The notes under the pieces: generated by a model | What the model was told of the DNA's origin: nothing | The model's database searches: none | What the model saw: the letters and a program-made list of their open reading frames with translations, nothing else | Translations under genes and position numbers: made by a program | Source: UBA11606 sp965243715 | GTDB lineage: Bacteria; Actinomycetota; Acidimicrobiia; Acidimicrobiales; Aldehydirespiratoraceae | Direction: 5' to 3' | Length of the DNA: 64,000 nt | Assembly (NCBI GenBank): GCA_965243715.1 | Contig: CBDEVU010000017.1 | Span: 1-64,000 of the forward strand | Shown here: in pieces, positions 35,221-43,085 of the stretch | Layout: the number at the start of each line of letters is the position of its first letter | Numbering within the stretch: position 1 is the first letter of the stretch

Positions 35221-36664
35221 GCCGTTCGAGCCAAGCCGCGTAGCCGCCGGGCCACCGTCGCGCCTGACCATCGTCAATCACCAGCACGTCATCAACGCTA
35301 CGATCGAGAAAGGTTCGGTCGTGGCTAATGACAACCACCGCGCCTGGCCAATCGTCAAGGAAATCCTCAAGACAGCGCAAGGTATCGAGGTCCAAATCGT
35401 TGGTCGGCTCATCTAAGAGCAGCACGTTCGGCTTGGCCGCGAGGGTCAACACGAGTTGCAGTCGACGCCGTTCACCGCCCGAGAGCAACTCGATCGGCGA
35501 ACGCTGAACATCGCGATCGAACCAGAACCGCTCGAGCAATGCGATATCCCACCAGTCGGGCTCGGCCCCCTCGCCTGCCATCGCCTCGCGCACTCGCATC
35601 GTTGGATCAAGCATTCGCCCCTGCTGATCGTATAACCCGACTTGGACGGTTGGCCCGACGACACGGCGTCCCGCGAGCGGCGGGCGACGGCCCGCGATGA
35701 CATCCAAGAGGGTCGACTTGCCCGAACCGTTGGCCCCGACGATACCGATGCGTTCTCGTCGATCGAGAAGCAGGTCAAGGCCTTCGATCAGCGGCTCAAC
35801 ACCGTCGAAGCCAACCGTCACCTCGTGGAGTTCGACTACCTGATCGCCGAGCCGGGGCGTCTCTTGGTGGAGAGCGGCAAGGCCGAGATCGCCCACGCGT
35901 GCGGGACCATCGGGTTTACCGTCAATCAACTCGTGGGCTCGTTCGATCCGGGCCCGACTCTTGCGCGTGCGCGCCTTAGCCCCGCGTCGCAACCACGCCA
36001 GTTCTCGACGAGCTAGGTTCTGGCGGGTCGACTCGTGAACGGCCGCTCGTTCCTCCCGCGCCGCTCGACCCTCGAGATACCCGTCGTAGCCCCCCTCGTG
36101 AACGTAAGACGCGCCCCGATCAAGTTCCAGTACCCGGGTCGTCACTCGGTCGAGCACCTGACGATCGTGAGTGACGATGACGAGACCGCCGCGAAAGCGG
36201 GCCAACTCGTTTTCCAGCCATTCGATGGCGGCCACGTCAAGGTGATTTGTTGGTTCATCGAGAATCAAAAGATCAGCGTCGGCAACCAACGCACGTGCCA
36301 GAGAAACTCGCTTCTCCTGCCCTCCCGACAATTCAGCAATGGGCCGATCAAGTTCCGCCCCGAGCCCCAGACGATGCAAAACGGCCTCGCCCCTCCAACT
36401 CGCACCAACCGCGTCGCGCACGGTAGTGGCGGGTAATTCGGTGACCTGATCGACCACCGCGAGTGCAAGATCGCGCCCGCGTCGAACGTGACCGCCCTCC
36501 GGCTCGCGTCGACCCGCGATGATCGACAATAGGGTCGATTTTCCCGCCCCGTTGATGCCAACCACGCCAAGGCGATCACCACCGGCAATAGTGACTGAAA
36601 CGTCGACAAACAAAGGCCGATTGCTTCGGTTCATGCTGACGCTGTCCACGTCGACGAGGATCAC
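35126..36664 (-). CDS. ABC-F family ATPase (Uup-like), C-terminus frameshifted
   Basis: A 512-residue protein with two ABC domains. The first has Walker A GINGAGKST, signature LSGGQEKR and DEPTNHLD. The second has GANGSGKST, LSGGERRR and DEPTNDLD. Both end in HDR switch loops. ABC-F proteins act on ribosomes rather than in transport. The chain ends in a basic tail (SKPRSKPRSREP) at a TGA, while the expected C-terminal coiled coil continues in another frame. GTG start with TAGTCT 7 nt upstream. Confidence 0.88.
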   Translation of the reverse strand: MILVDVDSVSMNRSNRPLFVDVSVTIAGGDRLGVVGINGAGKSTLLSIIAGRREPEGGHVRRGRDLALAVVDQVTELPATTVRDAVGASWRGEAVLHRLGLGAELDRPIAELSGGQEKRVSLARALVADADLLILDEPTNHLDVAAIEWLENELARFRGGLVIVTHDRQVLDRVTTRVLELDRGASYVHEGGYDGYLEGRAAREERAAVHESTRQNLARRELAWLRRGAKARTRKSRARIERAHELIDGKPDGPARVGDLGLAALHQETPRLGDQVVELHEVTVGFDGVEPLIEGLDLLLDRRERIGIVGANGSGKSTLLDVIAGRRPPLAGRRVVGPTVQVGLYDQQGRMLDPTMRVREAMAGEGAEPDWWDIALLERFWFDRDVQRSPIELLSGGERRRLQLVLTLAAKPNVLLLDEPTNDLDLDTLRCLEDFLDDWPGAVVVISHDRTFLDRSVDDVLVIDDGQARRWPGGYAAWLERPQSSGNVGNLGARSKPRSKPRSREPRGGPGE

Positions 36665-36671
36665 CTGACGC

Positions 36672-36677
36672 AGACTA
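36672..36677 (-). promoter_or_regulatory. Candidate leaderless -10 box of the ABC-F gene (TAGTCT)
   Basis: On the minus strand TAGTCT lies 7 nt before the GTG at 36664. It is located in the short gap after the exporter permease gene. Confidence 0.45.
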
Positions 36678-36688
36678 CGAGCGAACCG

Positions 36689-37474
36689 CTAGTTCACCGC
36701 GACACGACCGCGCAACGCCCGAAACGACAACGTCTGACTCACCACCGCCAACCCCGCGATCGCGGCAAACGACTTCGCCAACTCGGTCCATTCCCAGCCC
36801 ACGAACAACGAACGCAAACCGGCCAGCAGATAAGTGACGGGGTTATAGCGGGCCACGGTGCCCAGCCATCCCGTCATATCCTCCAGTGGAAGGTAAGCCG
36901 TGGTGAGAAAGGCAAACGGGAAGAACAATAGGAACGAAGAGTTCACCGCCCCAGGGTTTCCGGTCTTCAAGGCAATCGCGTAGGGGATCCCCGTATAGGC
37001 CACCCCCCAACAAGCACCTATTGTGACGAACATCATCACGCCCAGCGGCCCAGAGGGAAACCGCACGCCAATGGCGAAACCCAAAACTATTACCGGTAGC
37101 GCCAAGCACACCACCAGCACGAAATCAGCCAGCATGTGGCCCAGCAACAACGCCCGACGCGACACCGGGGTCGTCATAAGGCGATCGAAGTAGCCGTTTT
37201 GGATGTCGGTAACCAGCGCGGGCGCCCGAGAAACCCCCGTGACCGCGAACACAATGCTCACCGGCAACTGAAACGCCTTGTAGCTAATGCCGATGTCGGT
37301 AAAGTTCGCCACCTTCGACAACGAACCAATGTTTACCACGAGAAAGAACAACGGAATAATGAGCGCTGGGATTACCGTGGGGAGATCACGGGGCAACTGA
37401 CGAATTGATCGGGTTGCAATGGCCGCGATATCGGCGAAAAATCCCGCCGGGCGAGCCTGGATCGGGGTAGTCAT
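36689..37474 (-). CDS. ABC-2 type exporter permease
   Basis: A 261-residue integral membrane protein with about six hydrophobic segments and the ABC-2 signature region (ITDIQNGY-like VTDIQNGYFDRLMTTPVSRR, then PLEDMTGWLGTVARYNPVTY). It pairs with the DrrA-like ATPase upstream, whose stop it overlaps by 4 nt. The pair resembles daunorubicin-resistance type exporters. The substrate is unknown. Confidence 0.9.
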   Translation of the reverse strand: MTTPIQARPAGFFADIAAIATRSIRQLPRDLPTVIPALIIPLFFLVVNIGSLSKVANFTDIGISYKAFQLPVSIVFAVTGVSRAPALVTDIQNGYFDRLMTTPVSRRALLLGHMLADFVLVVCLALPVIVLGFAIGVRFPSGPLGVMMFVTIGACWGVAYTGIPYAIALKTGNPGAVNSSFLLFFPFAFLTTAYLPLEDMTGWLGTVARYNPVTYLLAGLRSLFVGWEWTELAKSFAAIAGLAVVSQTLSFRALRGRVAVN

Positions 37475-38463
37475 GCCGCACCTCCTTCGAGACGGGTACC
37501 GGTGACATCCAAGAAGACATCGTCGAGGGTTGGGGTGCGCAAGGAGAGTTCTCGAACCGAGATATTGGCCGCGTCGAGCGCCAGCGCCACCGGACTCATC
37601 GCCCGCCCGCCGTGTTCGGTAGAAACGCGGATCTCGTCACCGAAGACATCGACCCCACCGAGGCCATCGACCTCTCGCAGGACCGCGGCGGCCGCTTCAG
37701 GATCACCCTCGACGAACGCGGTCACGACATCATTGCCAATGCCTCGCTTTAACTCCTCGGGGGTTCCTTCGGCAACGAGTTTACCGTAGTTGATAATGCC
37801 GACACGGTCCGCGAGTTCGTCGGCTTCTTCGAGGTACTGCGTCGTGAGAAAAAGCGTAAGGCCAACCTCGCGATTGAGCCGTCGGACCTCGTCCCAGACC
37901 CGCAAACGCCCCGCCGGATCAAGACCCGTAGTGGGCTCGTCCAAGAACAAGACCCGCGGATTGTGCATGAGCGCGGCGGCCAGATCAAGCCGACGGGCCA
38001 TACCGCCGGAGTAGGTGCCAACCAGACGATCGAACGCGGCCATGTCGATGATGGGCGACAATTCGTCGATGCGGCGGGAGATTTCCGCCCGCGTGAGACC
38101 AAACAAGCGACCTTGGGTGACTAGGATCTCGCGCCCAGTCATATTCTGATCTAGCCCTGCTTCTTGCAACGCGACGCCAATGGCGAGCCGGACCGCGCCG
38201 GGCGAACGCTCGACATCGAGGCCCGCCACCTCAGCTCGACCAGCGCTCGGAGCCAGCAAGGTACACAGCATCCGCACCACCGTAGATTTCCCCGCGCCGT
38301 TGGGGCCGAGGAAGCCGTAGATCTCACCTGGTGCGACCTCAAGATCTATGTGATCAACCGCGGTGAACTTACCGAAATGACGGACGAGTCCCTCGACACG
38401 AATTCCGCGTGCCTGATTCTTGCCCGGTCCGGTTGGTGAGGTCCGATTCGGCCCAGTGTCCAT
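37471..38463 (-). CDS. DrrA-like ABC exporter ATPase
   Basis: A 330-residue ATPase with Walker A GPNGAGKST, signature YSGGMARRLDLA, Walker B VLFLDEPTTGLD and the C-terminal region TLDDVFLDVTG typical of DrrA-type proteins. The ATG at 38463 has TAGGTT 7 nt upstream; the longer frame to 38496 is unlikely. It is the first gene of a two-gene exporter with the ABC-2 permease. Confidence 0.92.
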   Translation of the reverse strand: MDTGPNRTSPTGPGKNQARGIRVEGLVRHFGKFTAVDHIDLEVAPGEIYGFLGPNGAGKSTVVRMLCTLLAPSAGRAEVAGLDVERSPGAVRLAIGVALQEAGLDQNMTGREILVTQGRLFGLTRAEISRRIDELSPIIDMAAFDRLVGTYSGGMARRLDLAAALMHNPRVLFLDEPTTGLDPAGRLRVWDEVRRLNREVGLTLFLTTQYLEEADELADRVGIINYGKLVAEGTPEELKRGIGNDVVTAFVEGDPEAAAAVLREVDGLGGVDVFGDEIRVSTEHGGRAMSPVALALDAANISVRELSLRTPTLDDVFLDVTGTRLEGGAA

Positions 38464-38470
38464 CCCGCCA

Positions 38471-38476
38471 AACCTA
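38471..38476 (-). promoter_or_regulatory. Candidate leaderless -10 box of the exporter operon (TAGGTT)
   Basis: On the minus strand TAGGTT ends 7 nt before the ATG at 38463. Confidence 0.45.
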
Positions 38477-38513
38477 GTCGGGCGACCTCTGGCCAAGCGA
38501 CACGTTCAATCCG

Positions 38514-39476
38514 CTACTTAAGATGACGTCCACACTCCGGCCAGGGCTGATGGCCGCGGCGAGCGTAAAGTTCACGAGCCCGAGCGTCTTGCTCCTCGGG
38601 CGGCGCTTGAGCTGGGTCTCCCTTGCCTCCCACCGTGTACCAGGTAGCAATATCGAATTGGTAGGCGCCGCGGTAGGCCCCGCTCGGGTTGATGGCTTCG
38701 TAGTTGTCGGTTGATTCGCAAAAACGAAGCTTCTCCCACTTGTCGGCGGGCGCAATACCGTAGGCACCTTCTTCGATCGCGATTGCCGTTCGGTCCCAAG
38801 CTTCAGCCACCGGAAGAATGGCGTGGGCTTCGTTGGTGCGAACCTCGATTTGCTGGAGTTGAAACTCCAAGTCGAAAATTTTAAGCTTCAACTCATCGGT
38901 TATACGAATCGTGTCCAGCACCTCCTCGCTCGCCGAGGCCCGCAACCGCCGGAGACGCTCGACGGCAACCGTTGACGAACCGGCATGGCTCCGGACAAGA
39001 TAGCGTCGCCAGATCAGGTCGCTGGCCTTGCCCACCCCCGAGATGAACTCGAGGTTACCGCTATCGACACCGGTGATATAGGACTCGATGGCTAGGCGGC
39101 GGAGGTTCTCGGCGGCAGCCTCGATCTCGGCCGCTAGGGCCCTCTGGTCATCGTCGAGTGTCTCGCGAGCCAAGAGAGTGTCGGTGAATTCCGCTCGGGT
39201 TGCGTTCAATCCGCTGCGTAGGAGAATCTCTTCGCCAGCGAGATCCACGAGTTCAGTACGCACGGCAGTTTCGGTCGGGATGTCACCGCGCAAATCGGAA
39301 ACCGATTCCGCCGACGCCACGAGCGCCCCCCATACCCCAAGTATCCCTAGCAAGAGAGCGAGGCCCGCGGCAAACACCGTCGTGGAAACAGTCAGCAACC
39401 CACACCGCGGGTTCTGGCCGAGGTGCGGGTTCAGTGCTGCGAGGGGCTGCGATAGCTCAGCTGTAGTCAGCGGCAT
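38514..39476 (-). CDS. Rpf-like transglycosylase domain protein with coiled coil
   Basis: A 320-residue protein. One membrane helix (FAAGLALLLGILGVWGAL, about residues 34-52) is followed by a long helical, coiled-coil-like region to about residue 240. The C-terminal domain reads KLRFCESTDNYEAINPSG then AYRGAYQFDIATWYTVGG. It matches the resuscitation-promoting factor/lysozyme-like fold, with the Glu of FCES as likely catalytic acid. It should act on peptidoglycan outside the membrane. Confidence 0.85.
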   Translation of the reverse strand: MPLTTAELSQPLAALNPHLGQNPRCGLLTVSTTVFAAGLALLLGILGVWGALVASAESVSDLRGDIPTETAVRTELVDLAGEEILLRSGLNATRAEFTDTLLARETLDDDQRALAAEIEAAAENLRRLAIESYITGVDSGNLEFISGVGKASDLIWRRYLVRSHAGSSTVAVERLRRLRASASEEVLDTIRITDELKLKIFDLEFQLQQIEVRTNEAHAILPVAEAWDRTAIAIEEGAYGIAPADKWEKLRFCESTDNYEAINPSGAYRGAYQFDIATWYTVGGKGDPAQAPPEEQDARARELYARRGHQPWPECGRHLK

Positions 39477-39531
39477 AGAGAGTTATGCACAGGCTAACCA
39501 AAAACAAGCAATACTAAAAGTCCGCGCCCGC

Positions 39532-39537
39532 TAACGT
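39532..39537 (+). promoter_or_regulatory. Candidate leaderless -10 box of ferrochelatase (TAACGT)
   Basis: TAACGT ends 6 nt before the GTG at 39544. Confidence 0.45.
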
Positions 39538-39543
39538 CATCGC

Positions 39544-40482
39544 GTGCCCTCGGCCGTTCCCTTTGACGCGATTTTGTTGCTGAGCTTTGGCGGTCCCGAG
39601 GGTCCGGACGATGTTTTGCCATTCCTCGAGAAGGTTACCGCCGGTCGCGGAGTCTCTCAGGAACGTCTGGAAATAGTCGCTCGGCAGTACGACACGTTCG
39701 ACGGGGTGAGTCCGCTCAACGCTCAATGCCGACGCATACGTGCCGCTCTGGAGGACGCCCTCGCACTCGCAGGCCATCCCCTGCCCGTCTATTGGGGCAA
39801 CCGTAATTGGATTCCGTTCCTCCCCGACGTAGTAGAAAAAATGGCCCAAGATGGGGTAAGCCGCGCCCTCGCCGTGGCGACATCGGCCTACCGGTCTTAC
39901 TCCGGTTGTCGACAGTACCGCGACGACCTCGACCGGGCCTGCGCCGAGGTGGGAATGTCGGCGCCGGTGATTGATAAAATCCGGCCGTTCTATGACCACC
40001 CGACCTTCATCGATCTGTTCGCGGCAGCCACGGAAGTTGCTCTCGCCCGCCTCGATAAGCGCGACGTTCACTTAGTTTTCACCGCCCATTCGATCCCGGA
40101 ATCCATGGCCGACGCCTTCGATTACCAGGCTCAGGTCAACCAGGTGGCCCGCTTGGTCGCCGAGCGAGCAGCCCCGGGAATCCCGTGGTCAGTAGCGTGG
40201 CAGAGTCGCTCGGGGCCACCGTCGATCCCTTGGCTCGAGCCCGATATCAACGACGAACTCCGACGTGTCGCCGCGTCGGGTGCTTCGGACATGATCATCG
40301 TTCCCATCGGTTTTGTCAGCGATCACATGGAAGTTCTGTTCGATCTTGATGTGAAGGCGGCGGCCACCGCTCGCTCTCTTGGGCTCACGCTAGGGCGGGC
40401 CGTGACCCCCGGAACCCGTCCCGAACCGGAGTTCATCGACATGCTCGTTGAGTTGATCCGCGAACGAATTCCTGCCAACTGA
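39544..40482 (+). CDS. hemH: Ferrochelatase (coproporphyrin III type)
   Basis: A 312-residue ferrochelatase. Motifs are LLLSFGGPEGPDDV, the metal-site FTAHSIP, YQSRSG-like WQSRSGPPSIPWLEPD, and GFVSDHMEVLFDLD. In Actinomycetota this enzyme usually inserts iron into coproporphyrin III (CpfC route) rather than protoporphyrin IX; that is family knowledge, not visible here. It begins at GTG. Confidence 0.94.
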   Translation: MPSAVPFDAILLLSFGGPEGPDDVLPFLEKVTAGRGVSQERLEIVARQYDTFDGVSPLNAQCRRIRAALEDALALAGHPLPVYWGNRNWIPFLPDVVEKMAQDGVSRALAVATSAYRSYSGCRQYRDDLDRACAEVGMSAPVIDKIRPFYDHPTFIDLFAAATEVALARLDKRDVHLVFTAHSIPESMADAFDYQAQVNQVARLVAERAAPGIPWSVAWQSRSGPPSIPWLEPDINDELRRVAASGASDMIIVPIGFVSDHMEVLFDLDVKAAATARSLGLTLGRAVTPGTRPEPEFIDMLVELIRERIPAN

Positions 40483-40515
40483 TGAACCGTTCTCGGATGT
40501 CTCTGCCTCAAGCGC

Positions 40516-40521
40516 TACGGT
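40516..40521 (+). promoter_or_regulatory. Candidate leaderless -10 box of the parA-like gene (TACGGT)
   Basis: TACGGT ends 6 nt before the GTG at 40528, with no Shine-Dalgarno sequence between them. Confidence 0.45.
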
Positions 40522-40527
40522 AACATC

Positions 40528-41313
40528 GTGGTTGTTCTTGCGGTGGTGAACCAAAAGGGTGGAGTCGGCAAAACAACCGTTGCGCTCGGCCTCGCCGCCA
40601 CCGCATGGTCGCGCTACATTGACTGTCTCGTCATCGACCTCGACCCTCAGGGTAACGCCACCACTGGCCTCGACGTGTGGGACCCGCCGTTCAGTGTCGA
40701 TCAGGCCCTCGCAGAGGAACGCCCCGGTGTAATCGCGGGCCTTCGGGTGACCAGCGGCTGGCCCGACGAAGGTGGCCGACCTCCTTCGGTCGTCCCCGCC
40801 ACGCCAGCCCTCGCCACGCGCGAACAACAACTCCTCACCGATCCCATCGGAGCGAACGACCGGCTAGCCATCGCCCTCGCTGACGTAGGCCACGATGTTG
40901 TCATCATCGATTGCCCGCCGTCGCTCGGACTACTCACCGTCAATGGGCTCTTTGCCGCCGACCGCGCTCTAGTGGTGACCGAGCCCGGCGCCTGGTCCTC
41001 CGATGGCGTGGGCCAAATCCTGCGCACGATCGAACGAGTCGCGTCACGCCGAACCCGACCCCTCAGCATGGCGGGGGTTGCCGTCAACCGTCTGGGCCGT
41101 ACCCGCGACGCTCGCTACTGGGACGAACAACTGCGGGCCGACCATGGCGACATCGTCCTTCCTGCGGTGCATCTTCGCGCTGCGGTTCCCGAGGCCGCCG
41201 CCTCCTCGCGGCCGATCCACGCTCTCGCCCCTCGCCCTGGCGCGCAAGAAGCCGCGGTGGAATTCGATCGACTATTCGATCTCGTACTACCGGAGGTCAC
41301 GCATGGCCTATGA
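40528..41313 (+). CDS. ParA-family (MinD-like) ATPase
   Basis: A 261-residue deviant-Walker ATPase: NQKGGVGKTT at the N-terminus, then IDLDPQGNAT and IIDCPPSLGLLTVN. There is no ParB gene beside it. The only partner is the small membrane protein whose start overlaps its last 11 nt. It is probably an orphan positioning ATPase rather than the chromosomal ParA. Its role is unknown. Confidence 0.88.
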   Translation: MVVLAVVNQKGGVGKTTVALGLAATAWSRYIDCLVIDLDPQGNATTGLDVWDPPFSVDQALAEERPGVIAGLRVTSGWPDEGGRPPSVVPATPALATREQQLLTDPIGANDRLAIALADVGHDVVIIDCPPSLGLLTVNGLFAADRALVVTEPGAWSSDGVGQILRTIERVASRRTRPLSMAGVAVNRLGRTRDARYWDEQLRADHGDIVLPAVHLRAAVPEAAASSRPIHALAPRPGAQEAAVEFDRLFDLVLPEVTHGL

Positions 41314-41581
41314 TCCGCAGGCTAGGCAGAAACGTCCTCGGCCCACCGCCGAAGACGCGGCTCCCGTGGAGGCATTCCTGCCCGGCATTCCAAGGTTGCC
41401 GCCCACCGAGTTACCGCCCACCGAGTTGCCGCTCGGGGTCACTCCTGATCCCGCTGACCCACCGTCGGATCAACTGCTGGTCAGGACCGGCCTCGCCGCG
41501 GCGTGCGGTGGACTCGCTTCCCTACTAGCCCTCGCCTACCTTTGGCACCTCCGAACTAGGCGCTCACCTAGGTCGCGATGA
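41303..41581 (+). CDS. Small membrane protein partner of the ParA-like ATPase
   Basis: A 92-residue protein starting at the ATG at 41303, inside the end of the ParA-like gene (11-nt overlap), which implies translational coupling. It has a hydrophilic Pro-rich N-terminus with a 15-nt duplication (LPPTE LPPTE) and one C-terminal helix (LAAACGGLASLLALAYLW), so it may be tail-anchored. I do not recognise a family. Its last 18 nt overlap the convergent HEPN-nuclease gene. Confidence 0.65.
   Translation: MAYDPQARQKRPRPTAEDAAPVEAFLPGIPRLPPTELPPTELPLGVTPDPADPPSDQLLVRTGLAAACGGLASLLALAYLWHLRTRRSPRSR
41397..41428 (+). repeat. In-frame 15-nt duplication (LPPTE)
   Basis: Two copies of a unit GCCGCCCACCGAGTT, one with an A change, encode LPPTE LPPTE in the small membrane protein. 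Confidence 0.85.
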
Positions 41582-42892
41582 CCTCTTGGAAGCCGCCCGC
41601 CTAGCAACTTCTTCGGTTCCTTCGGCGCAATGATCGAGATACGAGCACCAGTTGCACAACGGGCCGGGGCTGGGATCGAACTCGTCGACCTCGCACGCCG
41701 TATTGATGGCAGCCCACGTACCCCCCAACCGGTGGACGGTGGCGTCGAGTTTGGCTTGGTTGATGTTTAGCCCTAGGTTCTCTTGGCCGAGGTACAGCAG
41801 TTGAACACGGACCGGCATCTCGCCGGTGGATTCATTGATCGCCGCGGCATACATCACCGCCTGCTCAAACCGTTTCTGCCGGTAGCGGGGATGCGGTACC
41901 TTGCCGGTCTTGTAGTCGGTGACCACAAGACCATCGCTTGTTTCGTCGAGTCGGTCAACGATGCCGCGAAACGGAACCCCCCCTAGCTCAGCTTCGACCG
42001 CTTGTTCGGTAGATCGAACCGTAATCGCTTGGGGATCTTCAAGCGTCCACAAACCTCTTATAGCCAGCCACGCTTTCCATCGGAAGGCTTTAATCTTCTC
42101 GGCATCTAAGCCGAGGGCCTGATAGTCGTCGTCGGCCTCGACCGTGGGCCATTCTTGGCCCGCCAACTGCTTGGCCGTTTCCTCCGTTCGTTCGGCGGGC
42201 GGTCGCTGCATCAGCACTTCGAGCACTCGGTGAGCGAAGGTCCCAATTAGTGCGGCCTCGCCCGACGGATCCGGAAGTCGGTCCACGTAACGAAAACGCC
42301 ACCGACGCTGACACTGCTCGAACATGCCCACCCCCGAAGGCGACAACCGAGGCGGAACAAAACTTGCGGCATCAGGTTCCACGGCATCAGGTTCCACGGC
42401 ATCAGGCTCCACGGCATCAGGTTCCACGCCAACGGTGGCAGTCGCCAAATTGGCTTCCAGCGCGTCTTCTTCGGCGATCGCTAGACGCATGAGGTCGAGG
42501 CGCAGGTCACGGATCGTGCTGCGCTCCACCGCGTTGTCGAACGCGTCGAGAAGGCGCTCCATGCAATCCAGCGCCCGCATTGCGTCATCGGCCGAAAACG
42601 TTCCCTGATGGGCCCAGGTGTTGCGCACGTCGGCCACATCGAACACCAGCGCTCGGATCGACCGTGAGTAGCTGTGCTCGAACACTTCGGGCCACGTGGC
42701 TTTTATGCCCTTTAGTAAAAAGGCCACGTCCTCGATGGTGGGAGAATCATGGGAGTGACGGAGTTGCTCGTTTACGATGCGGAGCCAGTCCTCGCCGTGG
42801 AACCGCTGCCAAGTCTCCTCACACATCGGTCCTAAACCGTCACGTAAGTGATCAAGGGCTTCCGAGACTCGCCTGCGGTTGGCCATCACCAT
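41564..42892 (-). CDS. Swt1-like HEPN domain fused to RecB/Cas4-like PD-(D/E)xK nuclease
   Basis: A 442-residue two-domain protein. Residues 1-125 resemble the Swt1-type HEPN domain: VADVRNTWAHQGTFSADDA carries R90 and H95, the RxxxxH signature of HEPN ribonucleases. Residues about 156-175 are four VEPDA repeats. From 182 a RecB-family nuclease follows: C194, H221 (GTFAH), D313 (GIVDRLDE), D326 and K328 (VTDYKTGK). C413, C416 and C422 with C194 can ligate a 4Fe-4S cluster, as in AddB/Cas4. AGGAGA lies upstream of ATG 42892. RNA cleavage activity is inference. Confidence 0.8.
   Translation of the reverse strand: MVMANRRRVSEALDHLRDGLGPMCEETWQRFHGEDWLRIVNEQLRHSHDSPTIEDVAFLLKGIKATWPEVFEHSYSRSIRALVFDVADVRNTWAHQGTFSADDAMRALDCMERLLDAFDNAVERSTIRDLRLDLMRLAIAEEDALEANLATATVGVEPDAVEPDAVEPDAVEPDAASFVPPRLSPSGVGMFEQCQRRWRFRYVDRLPDPSGEAALIGTFAHRVLEVLMQRPPAERTEETAKQLAGQEWPTVEADDDYQALGLDAEKIKAFRWKAWLAIRGLWTLEDPQAITVRSTEQAVEAELGGVPFRGIVDRLDETSDGLVVTDYKTGKVPHPRYRQKRFEQAVMYAAAINESTGEMPVRVQLLYLGQENLGLNINQAKLDATVHRLGGTWAAINTACEVDEFDPSPGPLCNWCSYLDHCAEGTEEVARRAASKRSSRPR
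42368..42429 (-). repeat. In-frame 15-nt microrepeat, four copies (VEPDA)
   Basis: Four copies of GCATCAGGTTCCACG (+ strand; one with T to C) encode VEPDA on the minus strand in the linker between the HEPN and nuclease domains. Confidence 0.92.
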
Positions 42893-43010
42893 CGGGGAAA
42901 TTCTCCTAACCTTGTGTTCGTCATAAAGTCAGCCTTTGCGGGTCGCCGTCGCCACCAAACCGGTGCCCGTTGTTTTACACCCCTACGATGACATCCAACC
43001 GACTCTCACC

Positions 43011-43016
43011 TAGACT
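43011..43016 (+). promoter_or_regulatory. Candidate -10 box before the 13-codon leader (TAGACT)
   Basis: TAGACT ends 8 nt before an ATG at 43025 that opens a 13-codon frame, 61 nt upstream of the membrane-protein gene. Confidence 0.4.
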
Positions 43017-43024
43017 TTCTCGCC

Positions 43025-43066
43025 ATGAGGCCGAGTCCCGCCTCGGTATTCAAGGTCAGCAACTAG
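43025..43066 (+). CDS. Possible 13-residue leader peptide
   Basis: ATG at 43025 opens the frame MRPSPASVFKVSN and stops at TAG 43064-43066, 19 nt before the next ATG. A TANNNT box sits at the leaderless distance. The sequence also contains a small hairpin (CCGAG/CTCGG). It could regulate the downstream gene or be chance. The 193-nt gap upstream of the membrane-protein gene holds nothing else I can identify. Confidence 0.3.
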   Translation: MRPSPASVFKVSN

Positions 43067-43085
43067 CTACCTAGGAGTTCACGCC

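Noticed and set aside
41303..41581. Frame extended upstream to 41003
   Set aside because: The extension is a shadow of the ParA-like gene; the ATG at 41303 gives a coherent small membrane protein.
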